Origin: Leptodontidium sp. MPI-SDFR-AT-0119
Taxonomy: Eukaryota; Ascomycota; Leotiomycetes; Helotiales; Leptodontidiaceae
DNA: 64,000 nt
Assembly: GCA_020726505.1 (NCBI GenBank)
Contig: JAHLEZ010000022.1
Location: 744,001-808,000 of the forward strand
Direction of reading: 5' to 3'
The notes below the pieces were generated by a model. The model was not told the DNA's origin. It made no database searches and saw only the letters and a program-made list of their open reading frames with translations. The position numbers and the translations under genes were made by a program. This document shows, piece after piece, positions 54,571 through 64,000 of the stretch (within the stretch, counting starts at the first letter, position 1; every line of letters starts with the position of its first letter).

Positions 54571-55312
54571 AATAGAGAATGTACAAGTACAAGTAGAAAT
54601 ATAATGACGATAAGCTGCTGCTGCTGATGATGATTAGATATCAGCTGAATTATTCCATGGTTTCCTCCTGTAGTCTCTTAGGTCTTGGTGTGTGGAGTGT
54701 TGTAGATCACTTTGAAAGCTCTGCTGCCGCCTGGTCGCTGAACTTCTTCGTGCAACTGCTAATGTAGCGTTGCAATGCTGAGGGCAGAGTCCAAAGTCTC
54801 GTCCCTGGGAAAGCACATCCATTCACCTCCAAAGAAGATGTCCAGATATCCACATTGCCACAATACCAAAACCGATAGATACTAGAGTAGGTTACCAGGT
54901 CAGGTTTTGATGAGTTCACTCCGCAAGGAAAGGTGGAACTTTGGTTGAGCTGTGAGAGCAAGTACTCCCACAGGTTTTTTATTGTTTTCTATCGCTATTG
55001 CCAACCCAATCAATCAATCAAATCATTTTATCATCACTACTCCACCCACGCACAAGGAAACCATTTGAAGCAAACTCCTCGCAGACCCCTAAAGAAAACC
55101 GGCCGTTAAAGAAGAAGAATTCGCAATCATGATGAAAAGAGAGAGGAACCATGGCCATCACTTCAGCTATTCAAGCGTCCTAGCCCTGAACGAAGCCCTT
55201 TTAAGGAAAGTCGGGCGTAAAAAGACAGGAAATCAAGATCACGATGAGAGAACAGAGAGAAAATGGCCGACACTCCAAGTTTCTAAAATCTCAGCTCCGA
55301 ACAAATGCTCTT
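54571..55312. other. Intergenic, convergent 3' ends
   Basis: Tail-to-tail interval between gup1 and the C2H2 gene. No gene or repeat recognised apart from short low-complexity AT runs. Confidence 0.5.
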
Positions 55313-56662
55313 TCATCCCATCGTCTTTGGAATCACACCAGCTTCTTGAAGCTCTGCTTCGATCATTATACCAAAATTCGGACGATCCCACGGGCGCTGC
55401 TGGGAAATAAATGGTCTGAATATCTCAGCTAGCTCGAAAGGATGAACGGCCCGTTCTTCCTTCGAGTGGTCCCCTAAATGATTGGCAAATCGGCTTATGT
55501 AGTCGTCTGGATCACAGACTTGTTCGCGGCATATAGGGCATGTTGCAGTACCCCAGGGAAAACAGTAATCATCCACTACTGCTCTAATTGCCTCAAATCC
55601 CTTTGAGCGGTCGATAAGCTCATGAGATTCCAAGTGCTCACGAATACGCTTATCGCCAACTTTAAACTCGCACCCAAGGAAGGCAAGGGGACAGTTGTCT
55701 TTGCTTTCAAAGAGAAATAACCCATCTCTGAGTGGTGTTTGTCTCCATTGAAAGAAACCAAGGACAATGGCCTCTGATTCTGCGCAGCATCGTTCCTGGC
55801 TGTGTTGACTATTGAGGTGGCACAAAAGTTCTTCCTGCGACCAAGGACCAGATCGACAGCTTTCGAAGATGCAGACGAATTGTTGCTCATTCCGATGCTT
55901 CCTCATGTGCTCCCAAGCTTTGTCTTTTCGAGGATACGGCTTTACGGCTCTGTCGCATTCATAAAAAGGGCAGAAAACAGCAACCTTGGAGTTGTGAACA
56001 CCATCCTGGTGGCGTTGAAGCTCGTACTTTCGCGGGAATGTAAGCTTGCATCCTGGATGTGAGCACCGTATCCTGGACTTGGGTACTTTCGGTCTTTTAT
56101 TTGTCAAAGAAACGCTAGCAATACTTGAGTGAATGGTTGGGTTATCCGCTTGAGAGAAATTGCACATGGATGCGAGCTGTCTGTCGTTGGACATTGAAGG
56201 TGGCCCATTGCCGTCGATACTCATTGGGCTTGCTACCAAGGTTGAGGGGCTCAGATCTGACCCCAATTGCTGTCTGAACTCATCTGCCCCATCACCGTGT
56301 TGATTCCAGAGCGATAATGGTTGAAAGGTTATGTTTTGTTGATAGCTCAAGGTTTGCTGGGGTTGGTCCGCGGAGTGTCCCGCGTTGATTTGACCAAGCT
56401 GGGAGGTGATTTGAGGTGGGGGGATGATGTTACTATCGCCCTCGAATCAGCATTCGTTTTTTTTTTTAACTCACCTCTCAGCTCCCCAATCATCCATCAT
56501 TCCCAGCCCATGGCCCGGCTCCATGGCGTTCATAGCGTCCATATCCATCCACAAGGACCAATCGACATCGAAATCGATAGGCAGCAGCATCTGCGTGCCA
56601 TCCGAGAAGTCGCCCTGAAAGCCTTGGGAGGCCTGGAAGTCGCCCTGGAAGTTCGGATCCAT
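55313..56662 (-). CDS. C2H2 zinc-finger protein
   Basis: Two exons, 56,662-56,475 and 56,432-55,313 (435 residues). The 42-nt intron runs GTGAGT to ATAG with a GCTGAT branch site; a later CAG acceptor would break the frame. The first exon is short and acidic, rich in Asp, Met and Trp (DFDVDWSLWMDMDAM), like an activation domain. The second has at least three zinc fingers: CSHPGCKLTFPRKYELQRHQ with a following His, CPFYECDRAVKPYPRKDKAW with HMRKH, and CIFESCRSGPWSQEELLCHL with NSQH, plus a CPICREQVC pair further on. A nuclear transcription regulator is likely; targets are unknown. Confidence 0.8.
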
Positions 56663-57199
56663 GATGTTGTTGATTGGAGGGCGACGACTTTCGGAGAAGT
56701 GAGGCGGACAAGCGAGGTTGTGGCTTTTGGAGCGGTGGGTTTTCGTGCGAGGAGGTTTGGTGGGTGTGCTGAGGATTTGGGTGTGAAGAGTGCGTGTTTG
56801 AGTGTGCGAAGGGTGCGAGAAGGTGGAAATCGGGCTGGGGAGGTGAGAGGTTCTTATCTTTGGCGTGAAAAGTTGTGTTGGGCGGGGAGGGTGACGGGAG
56901 TAGGATGGATGGGCGACGATGCGGGATGAGGCTCGCACAGGAGCCGATCACACTTTCTCAAGCTAGCAAACAGGAATTCAAGGCAGGTGCTCGCGAGTTG
57001 CATCAGTAATCTCAATCAGTGAGGAAAGAGCTTTGCATCATGGCTTGGAAGAATGGCATTAGGAGAAGCAGGTGCAAGGCTTGAAGTTCTGATCAGGGCA
57101 TTCGAGCTGCAATTGCTGCTGTAGTGTTTCCTACACGTTGTTGCGAGCACTCGGCCTTTTATAGCACTTCAATTCTTCTTTGTAGCCCCATCGACCCCA
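56663..57199. other. Intergenic, promoter of the C2H2 gene
   Basis: Pyrimidine/purine-biased leader region upstream of ATG 56,662, which yields long but meaningless open frames on both strands, and the 3' end of the peptidase gene. Confidence 0.5.
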
Positions 57200-59546
57200 T
57201 TATACGCCGATAGCTTTCGCAAAAGCATCCCCATTCGGCATTCTGCCGAGGTACTCCTCCAGGAACTCCATCTCAGGTCGACTTCCTCCTCTGCCAAGCA
57301 CCAACTTCCTGTATCTTCGTCCTTCTTCTCTATTCATTGGATCCTTCGCGAATCGGGTCTGGAACAAGTCGCTAGAATAAACGGACGCGCTTTAGAGAAT
57401 TAGCTATCACGATTCTGCACAAAGTAAACAGGCAAGGCTCACATAACGTATGTGTAATACCCAGCATCGTAACCTCCAAACATGTGCGAGAATCTGCTGT
57501 GTCCAAATCCCCATTCATACCCTGCACCTTCAATTTCTGGGCCGAAAAGACCAGTGCTCTCATGGCGGATGCGGTTGTAAGTCCCCCCTAGGCTCATAGC
57601 TTTGGCTTCTTCGCTTGACACGGAATGTACGGCCATGTCGAACTTCACGAATGCGATTTGTCTTTGTGTCAAAGGAGCTAATGTTATTTTATGACTTGCA
57701 CTTAGCTTCTGCAAGAGCTCTAATGGTGCTTTGATAGGCGGCTCCAGCACCGAAGGGTTCTCTGCCCTCCAAGACGCCATGTATTCTGACGACAAGTGTG
57801 AGTAATGCTTCGACAAGTTTTGGAGGATGACAGGGTCCCAGCAGAAATTCTCGAGCATCCGACTTGGGATTTCGACGAAGTCTCGGGATGTCTTGGTGCC
57901 GTATGTTTCGGCATATCTGGTCCTGCCAACTAAACAGTGAATACCATGTCCTAGTTCGTGGAACATTGTTACAACACTTCGGTGTCTGACAAGTGTTGGT
58001 TTGGAAGCTGTTGGTCTTTGGATGGACATAACAAGAAGTGCACTGGGGTATTGTCTCCCTCCGTCAGTGGTGTCGAAACCCTGCCACTTATCAGTTGGTT
58101 CGGAACTCCAGAAGAACTGATACTTACAGGTTGGAAAGTAATACAACATGCATGATCTCTCTTTCCTTGTCTCTTCAATATGTCAAGATACAAGTACCCC
58201 AAGAAGCCACCTCCAAGGGCTTCTTCGTCCCAGACAGCATAGACCACCACATCTTCGTGCCAGGTCATGCCAGCTGCATCATGACCTTGTTTCTCCATAA
58301 AAATCCTTCTCGAATCTTCAGAAAGCTCAACAAACACCACTCCAAACAGAGTCTCAAAATTCTCTAGCAGACCTCGAACAGTCTCATCCAGAGTGAAGAA
58401 CTCGGCGATTTTGTTCTGATCAAGATCATTCTCTTGCTCCTCAACCAGCTTCATGTAGAATAACTGGTCCCAGAGAAACAATCTGTCGTCGATATCGACT
58501 TCTGCCACTCCTTGTGAAAGTAGATGCGCTCTCTTGAGTGTTCTCAATTTGCCCCTGCTCGATTCCGAAGCTGGTGCCGTCTTTTCCTGGATATCATCAA
58601 TCAAAGCTGTCACCCCGTCCATCGTCATCAACCGATTTTGGATGATTAAATCAGCATGAGATTTGTAGCCTAATAGTTCAGCATGTTCCGCTCTCAATTC
58701 AACCATCTCCTGAAATAATGGTACATTATCAGGACACTTGTTCTCGTTGCCAAGGAACATTCGCTTTCGAGTCTCGGGGTTGACACAATTCTTGAAAACC
58801 AGATCTAAATCCACCGTTCCAAAAGTGACCTTGTACTTTCCTTCGTTATCCCCTTCTCCCTTCTTCAAAGCCTCAAGAGCATCGCGAGGAAACCCATCCA
58901 GCTCTTCAGCAGTGAACCAAATCCCGCCATTTTCTTGGCGGATCCGTTTGCTACCCTCGGCCTCAATATCATCGAGCCTCTTCGTGACGATCTGGAATCT
59001 GTCTTTCACTGGTCCATCTGGAAGCGCTGCACCGCTCCTGACCAACTGGGATAGTTTCCTATCCAGATAATACTGGTCATCCTGATCCAACACCTCCCCC
59101 CTATCCTTCACCGCCTGGAACAGCGCGTAAATCTCTGGCCTCGCCACGATCTCCTGTCCGAACTCAGACAACATCTTCCCGCACTCGATGGAGGCATCTC
59201 TCATTTCTTCGGATGGAGATACGGATCTGAAGAGTGCTGTCAGTGAACTGGTCTTCATGCGGGTGTTGCGGTCGTGGATCCATGGCAGAACGAAGTTTGC
59301 AAATGTGGCCTCTGAAGGTGGGATCTTGACGAGGGTATCCAGTGTTGCTCGAGAGGTTTCAATTGCGGCTCTCATGAGATCAAGTAAATCGGACGGTGTC
59401 TGGTTAAAGGCTACTGGTAGTTGCGGTGGCTCACGAAACTTAGAGGAAGGCATCTTGAGCTGAGGTAGTGCGGGGTATATTCGTTGCTGAGTATTTTGGA
59501 AAAGTCTCAGGGATGGAGAAGAGAGGCGGCGGATACTGGTCCTCAT
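57200..59546 (-). CDS. M3 family metallopeptidase (thimet oligopeptidase / saccharolysin type)
   Basis: Three exons, 59,546-58,128, 58,080-57,443 and 57,389-57,200 (748 residues). The zinc site HELGH is at about residues 514-518 in TMFHELGHGIH, followed by ENFCWDP with the expected helix. AHLLSQGVAEVDIDDRLFLW, GGGFLGYLYLDIL, ITFQPGFDTTDG and the tail RMPNGDAFAKAIGV complete the family pattern. The start at 59,546 gives a basic, Ser/Arg-rich leader (MRTSIRRLSSPSLRLF) that looks like a mitochondrial presequence; a second in-frame ATG at 59,453 (MPSSKFREPPQLP) would give the cytosolic form. The enzyme degrades short peptides, including presequence fragments. The last intron uses an AAAG acceptor chosen by phase and motif. 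Confidence 0.9.
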
Positions 59547-60536
59547 CAATATATGTCCTCTTTGATGACAGGATAATGGAGAACGTAGAATTTGCTCTTT
59601 TGGGTGGATACGTAAGTACAAGGGTGCAGGAACGATGCACGCCCTGCTCGCGAGGCTAGCCAAATTCGTATCCTGTAAAGCGATAACTCCTCAGGTAGCC
59701 TTCGCTCCATGAATGAGAGCCTATTCAATCTTGCTAAATAATTTCAAAACATTGCCTTTAAAGAAAAATCGAGCTTAGTTCAAGTAAGCCCAGGTTTTGA
59801 TCTTTAAAGTGAATTGTATAAGTAGGAAAGCACGAATTTGGCTCGCCTCGTCTTTTGTTATGCAGGTCTCCCCGCCCATACCCCTCCACTCACTGCCAAC
59901 CAATGATATCCTCAAAGCTACTGCTTGTGTTTGTAAATATTTGACTCCAAGTTCCAGCTTAGAAGAAAGGAACATTTAAGAACCAGTGCCTCAGCGAATG
60001 AAATACAAAGACAGATGCGCTTGCCCTCGTATGTTGCTTTTGTCGTTTCCTGCATATCCATATTTTTTTACGTGTAAGCCCTAAGACACTTTCCTTTGAC
60101 ATACTCCAAGTACATAAAACCCCATGCCCGTGATGGTGAGAAGGACGTTTTAGCTTATCGAGGCCCGGATTTTCCTCATGTTTGCAACTTTTGGGACCGA
60201 TTTTAAAGGCGTTGGCACTACTTGCAGAAGCGACACGGGGCGTGGCCCAACGTGAAATCACATTAAAGGGCTTTCTGTACTAAAATGTCTTAGTCGCGTG
60301 TGGAAAAATTCCGGACGACTTTTACACATCTTCCTCCATTATCATCATCATCAAAAGGCTCGCATACACCGACTAAGCAGCACCTGGGAAGATATTCTAA
60401 AGTCTATTTCAAAAAACAGCCTGGACGATCTTTCTTAATATTTCATTGATCAGCGACATCAAGGCTTACCACTCGTCTGTCTAATTCTTTTCACTCAGCT
60501 CGTCCATAGATCGATAATCAAAGACAGCGAACTACC
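59547..60536. other. Intergenic, divergent promoters
   Basis: Short frames only. No RNA gene or repeat seen. Confidence 0.5.
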
Positions 60537-61610
60537 ATGCCTTCGATCGACGTTATGGACGCTCCTAAGTTGCCTGAGCCTCCCTCGCCTTGCACACCAT
60601 GTTGGGAGATCTTAGAGCTCGATCATCCCGATCATCTCGAATGTTACCGGTGCAAAAAACTACATAACATGAACGACGTACTTGCTCATCCCAAGGCATG
60701 GATCAAATGCAGGAAAGGTGATCAGAAGTTACGGATGGCCACATTCATCCATCCGGATTTTGACCTCACAATTTTTCGCATGATAATGAAACGACATCGT
60801 CAAGGGAGAGACCAGCAAAATTTCATGGAACTGCTTGCTTATCGAGGAACTTCGGTCTTGGAAGACTCGCATGTTTCGCGATTTATTGCCGAGCCGAGAA
60901 TCATCGACGGTAGACTTTTGATGCGTTCGGAAAAGGCATATGTAGTAGCACCTGCTGATGAGACAGCGCAGTGCTATTTGTTGAAGAGAAATCTCATCAA
61001 GTGCCCCCATACGAGTAGGTGGACACCGGAGAACACAACTGTCACCCAACGTTTGCATCAGAGGTTCGCAACGATCGATAGCATGGTGGCAGGCCAACGA
61101 GAGCATATCATGAGCTACCAATGTGATTTCTGTCTGACTGAATTCGATGTCAGTCTGCAAAGATTCGAAGGCCAAGGGATTGTGCTATTTGTGGTCAAAT
61201 GGCAAGATATTGGTACTGGACTGTCTCCTTTAGACGACGACCTCCCGCCTGTCATCGCCCGTCATGAAGTCACCAGAACTGCTCGAAAAGGGCCGAAGCC
61301 GGATTACACATCACCAAGACCCAGGTTTGAGGGGTTCAGCTCTGGGGATGAAGCACTTTGTGCACTTTCTGTTGCTCCGGCTTGCGAGCAAAGACGGGAG
61401 CTATTCGCACTACATAGTTCATGGCGAGCAGAGCTCTTCAGACGCAAGGACAGACTCTTTTGGCCTCTGAGTAGGTCTAGCCAACTATTTCCGCACAGGT
61501 ACCCGACCGGAAGTGGCATTGTTTACGATAGATATGGGCGTGCGCATGGGCGTGAGTCGAACAACGAGCAGGAAAGAGCTGGCCAGGCACCCACTCGCGC
61601 ACTCCTTTAA
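60537..61610 (+). CDS. Uncharacterised cysteine-containing protein, 357 residues
   Basis: One intronless frame beginning MPSIDVMDAPKLPEPPSPC. Near the N-terminus are CTPCWEIL and CYRCKKLHNMNDV; in the middle, YQCDFCLTEFDVS. The paired cysteines could bind zinc. The order of elements (a Cys-x-x-Cys/His-rich start, LTIFRMIMKRHRQG, IIDGRLLMRSEKAYVV) recalls fungal proteins that usually carry an F-box before this region, but no F-box is visible here. No signal peptide or transmembrane helix. The function is unknown. Confidence 0.7.
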   Translation: MPSIDVMDAPKLPEPPSPCTPCWEILELDHPDHLECYRCKKLHNMNDVLAHPKAWIKCRKGDQKLRMATFIHPDFDLTIFRMIMKRHRQGRDQQNFMELLAYRGTSVLEDSHVSRFIAEPRIIDGRLLMRSEKAYVVAPADETAQCYLLKRNLIKCPHTSRWTPENTTVTQRLHQRFATIDSMVAGQREHIMSYQCDFCLTEFDVSLQRFEGQGIVLFVVKWQDIGTGLSPLDDDLPPVIARHEVTRTARKGPKPDYTSPRPRFEGFSSGDEALCALSVAPACEQRRELFALHSSWRAELFRRKDRLFWPLSRSSQLFPHRYPTGSGIVYDRYGRAHGRESNNEQERAGQAPTRALL

Positions 61611-62441
61611 CACTAACATATTAGTGGGCGTCTTGTCTTGTCGGGAAGGAAGACGAATGTAGCGTAGGGGAGGCACAGCTCCAGATTTGAGGCCGTAACT
61701 ATCTATCCTTAACCTAGAATTCCTTCCTCACCACTTCCTTGATATCGATAGTATACTACTACTTTACTCATAGCTTGCTTTGTACTGTTGCGGTGGGCTG
61801 ACTGGTGTGTTACTGGCGTGCTTTCTTCACTGCTAGTGAAGTGAAGTGAACCTCGATCGAATTGTTCGCCATGAGCACAGTTGCCAGTGAGGCAGGGCTA
61901 CCAGAGCTGGAGAGAGCGCACCCCCAGAAATCTCGGACGAGGAGGAGGATCAAATGGAGCGGACGTTGGCAGAAATTCGTTTGGCTTCTGATGAGGGAAG
62001 AAATGCTGACACAAGTCGATTCTAAAACTAGGGATTTTCAGAGCGTCAGTGTTGCTGTTATCATTATGTTTCACCATTATTGTTTAGAACGCGAATTCCT
62101 GTCTGCCATCTGCATGTCATTACAAAGTTGGGAGGCGATGCTCACGTGATACTCGAATGAACTTGACTTCTTCTTGAATCGAGCTGTTATACTTGTTTTC
62201 CAAGACACGATGAGGTACTATACTATCGCAGACTATTAGATCGTACTAACGGTCAGCATATTATCCATATGTATGCGAATCCTCAAACCCTATCCCACCC
62301 CGGCTTCACCTCGGACTCATCCCCACATCTCAACCCCACCCCAACCCACAAACTTCGACTTTTTGCAAATTCCTCTGCCCTATACAAAACCAAATAAGCA
62401 GAACCAATCATATCAGCAGACATATCAGCAGATAGACAACA
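61611..62441. other. Intergenic
   Basis: Contains an unsupported 96-codon frame (61,862-62,149 +) and AT-rich sequence. Nothing else seen. Confidence 0.45.
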
Positions 62442-62600
62442 TCTTCTGTGGCGCAATTGGCTAGCGCGTTCGACTGTTAAAGATCTGGATTCATTCAGTG
62501 ATTGCAAATCGAGAGGTTGGAGGGTATGTTATCTACAACTTCATTCAAAGCAGTTGAGTTGTTACTAATGACATTAACAGTTCGAGCCCTCCCAGAAGAG
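62442..62600 (+). tRNA. tRNA-Asn (GTT) with two introns, one of them in the T arm
   Basis: Removing two insertions leaves a 74-nt cloverleaf with no mispair: acceptor TCTTCTG (62,442-62,448) with CAGAAGA (62,593-62,599) and discriminator G; D stem GCGC/GCGC around AATTGGCTA; anticodon stem TTCGA with TCGAG (one G-T pair) and loop CTGTTAA (anticodon GTT at 62,476-62,478); variable AGGTT; T stem GGAGG/CCTCC with loop TTCGAGC. The order and sequence match eukaryotic tRNA-Asn closely. The first insertion, 62,480-62,507 (28 nt), is at the canonical 37/38 site. The second, 62,524-62,580 (57 nt), lies between T-stem base 53 and T-loop base 54; it starts GTATGT and ends TACTAATGACATTAACAG, like a spliceosomal intron. 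The A box is intact, and the insertion's last base G keeps a near-consensus B box (AGTTCGAGCCC). Confidence 0.85.
62524..62580 (+). other. 57-nt T-arm intron with spliceosome-like signals
   Basis: Donor GTATGT, branch-like TACTAAT (62,563-62,569 region) and acceptor AACAG have the form and spacing of the protein-gene introns in this window. An internal hairpin (ACAACT with AGTTGT) is possible. No clear bulge-helix-bulge for tRNA endonuclease is seen at its ends; only a four-base UGUU/AACA pairing. Which machinery removes it is unknown. Confidence 0.6.
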
Positions 62601-62615
62601 TTATTCTTCGTTTCC

Positions 62616-62628
62616 TTTTTGTTTTTTT
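62616..62628 (+). terminator. RNA polymerase III terminator of the tRNA gene
   Basis: T runs of five (62,616-62,620) and seven (62,622-62,628) begin 16 bases after the mature 3' end, which suits termination of an active tRNA gene. Confidence 0.7.
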
Positions 62629-62630
62629 GT

Positions 62631-64000
62631 CAGTTCTTGCATATTGAGCAGGTTCGGTGGAGAAGCCGGAGAAAGCTCCACTTGAAAGATTTGTTTTCTC
62701 CCTTTTTATTATTAATGAGATAGAGTTATTGTTAACTTCAGTTCCTCTGCTGTTTTTTTATTAGAGGTCATATTTCACGTGTCTTAGTCTCTTCGAGTAA
62801 CACTGAGTGGGACTCCAAATCTTAGAAGCGAATTGACAAGAGGATCCCAGACCAGACCAGACCTCCAGACCTGTATTCTTTTAGAATCACGTAACATATT
62901 CCCGGTTTCTCTTATTGTGGGTATCCGTACAAAATTCAAGATTTCGAACATCCCGCGCGACGAATCGATTTGTCGAAAATTAAAGTATACTCGTCTCCTG
63001 GGTTGGACCAAGCCACTTCTCCCTCCATCGAGTATTCCCCTCGGTAAGATTCTGTATCAAATGATTCTTCTCTACAAGTAGCATCTAGCCCTCTAATTCC
63101 TGGACGGGCAACTCCTCGATATGTTTCAAGAACCACTGCCTGCATTCCTCTCATCCCTCAAACCACTTCTCCTGATTCTAGACCGACGTCTCGATCAGTT
63201 TCAAAACATATCGGCGTTGCCCGAATTTTCGCATTGTCTCGCCATCGGTTAGGGGGATTCGCTCCTGCGTTTTGTAGATGTCGTATTGATGGATGAGGTA
63301 TATGACGATGATGGCATCGACGACGAAGCGTGCGAGGAAGATGCAGCTGGAGCAGAACAAATCGGATATGATTGACATTGACCCCGAATTGGCTAGAATG
63401 ATCAAGTGAAGAAATGCGTTTGAGATTTAGCTGAATTGGTACGTTCTGGCTTTTTGAACGTAAAAAGATCTCCAAGTGAGCGAAAATTCCAAACTCATTT
63501 GGGGGATGTTGCATTTATTGACCGCAGATTTTTAGGCGACTTTCGTTTAAGCGTCCGGCCTTGGAAATCTGGGTCCTTTACACCTATTTCATGCTAGGTT
63601 CTTATTAAGTACGAACTATAGTTTTAAGCGCCCTTCGCAGTATTTTTACATAACCCACAACAGAGTATTCATATAAGCACCAGAACCTGTCCACCCCATC
63701 TCCTCTATAAGTCCACCACTCCTTGTGTGCCCCTGGTACCGCAGCCATATTTTGGAGAACCTAGATCCTCTTCCACACTAAAGAATTAGATTCTGAAGCT
63801 TCTCCTAGTTGTGTAGAGACTATTCTGGCATCTACCAGAATGGCAAACACCCGCCCCGGAGATCGGAATATTGCCAGCGAGGTTTTCCCCAGGTTAAGAA
63901 ATCACACATGACCGATGCATTTCTTTGAATGCAAAGGCCGCCCAATTTAGTTTTCGTAGGATTACAACCTGGAAGTGGAGACGGGGGGTTTCCTTAGAAA
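62631..64000. other. Right end of the window, no gene recognised
   Basis: AT-rich. A minus-strand frame at 63,405-63,178 (75 codons with one hydrophobic stretch, FLARFVVDAIIVIYLI) could be a gene fragment but matches nothing I know. Confidence 0.45.

Noticed and set aside
56321..56929. A 202-codon plus-strand open frame
   Set aside because: It is antisense to the first exon, intron and leader of the C2H2 gene, has no domain, and is explained by base bias of that region.
61862..62149. 96-codon plus-strand frame
   Set aside because: No domain, no homologue recognised, and codon pattern looks random.
1..64000. CRISPR arrays, bacterial operons or recent transfer from bacteria
   Set aside because: No repeat-spacer arrays; all genes have fungal introns or fungal family patterns.

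Overview
The window is nuclear DNA of a filamentous ascomycete (Pezizomycotina; the class cannot be fixed from sequence alone). The evidence is short GT-AG introns of about 42-75 nt with CTAAC/CTGAC branch sites, repeat-induced-point-mutation-like decay limited to transposons, and gene families typical of moulds: HET, a NACHT STAND protein, 2EXR, AspF2/ZrfC-type zinc genes, GUP1, TAF1 and Arp4. Exon boundaries below were worked out by hand from splice signals, reading phase and remembered family motifs. No search was run.

Region 1 (1-16,111) is a nest of mobile elements inside one host gene. A multi-pass membrane protein gene has its 5' part near 91-490 and its 3' exon at 15,009-16,111. A piggyBac-like element (538-14,966, TTAA on both sides) sits between them, apparently in an intron. 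Its transposase gene is split by a 12.6-kb terminal-inverted-repeat element (1,904-14,501, TA duplication). Inside that lie a complete but decayed Ty3-type chromodomain LTR retrotransposon (2,124-9,580, 247-bp LTRs, ATTAC duplication), a decayed Tc1-type transposase (about 10,450-11,562), an intact HET-domain gene (12,078-13,772) and a 208-bp MITE (13,822-14,029, TA duplication).

Region 2 (16,400-34,100) is accessory, largely enzymatic and secretory. It holds an alpha/beta hydrolase; a divergent pair of a secreted lactonase and a bicovalent-FAD carbohydrate oxidase (product and consumer of a sugar lactone); an LRR protein kinase with a one-base frameshift; a secreted DUF4185-like protein; a 2-oxoglutarate/Fe(II) oxygenase; a secreted GH130-like protein; a NACHT NTPase; and a wax-synthase-type acyltransferase.

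Region 3 (34,700-46,100) is core: arp4 (chromatin remodelling), a D-serine dehydratase-like enzyme, TAF1 of TFIID and a 2EXR protein, with a four-copy 70-bp tandem repeat behind TAF1.

Region 4 (46,800-50,750) is a zinc-scavenging locus. A ZIP transporter (zrfC type) and a secreted zincophore (aspf2/PRA1 type) diverge from a shared promoter carrying ZafA-like CAAGGT and PacC-like GCCAAG motifs, and both proteins carry the same Cys-His zinc motif. A broken GST gene follows.

Region 5 (52,400-64,000) holds gup1, a C2H2 zinc-finger protein, an M3 metallopeptidase, one unrecognised protein and a tRNA-Asn(GTT) gene. The tRNA gene has the usual anticodon-loop intron and a second, 57-nt insertion in the T arm that looks like a spliceosomal intron. 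This is the most unusual single feature of the window.
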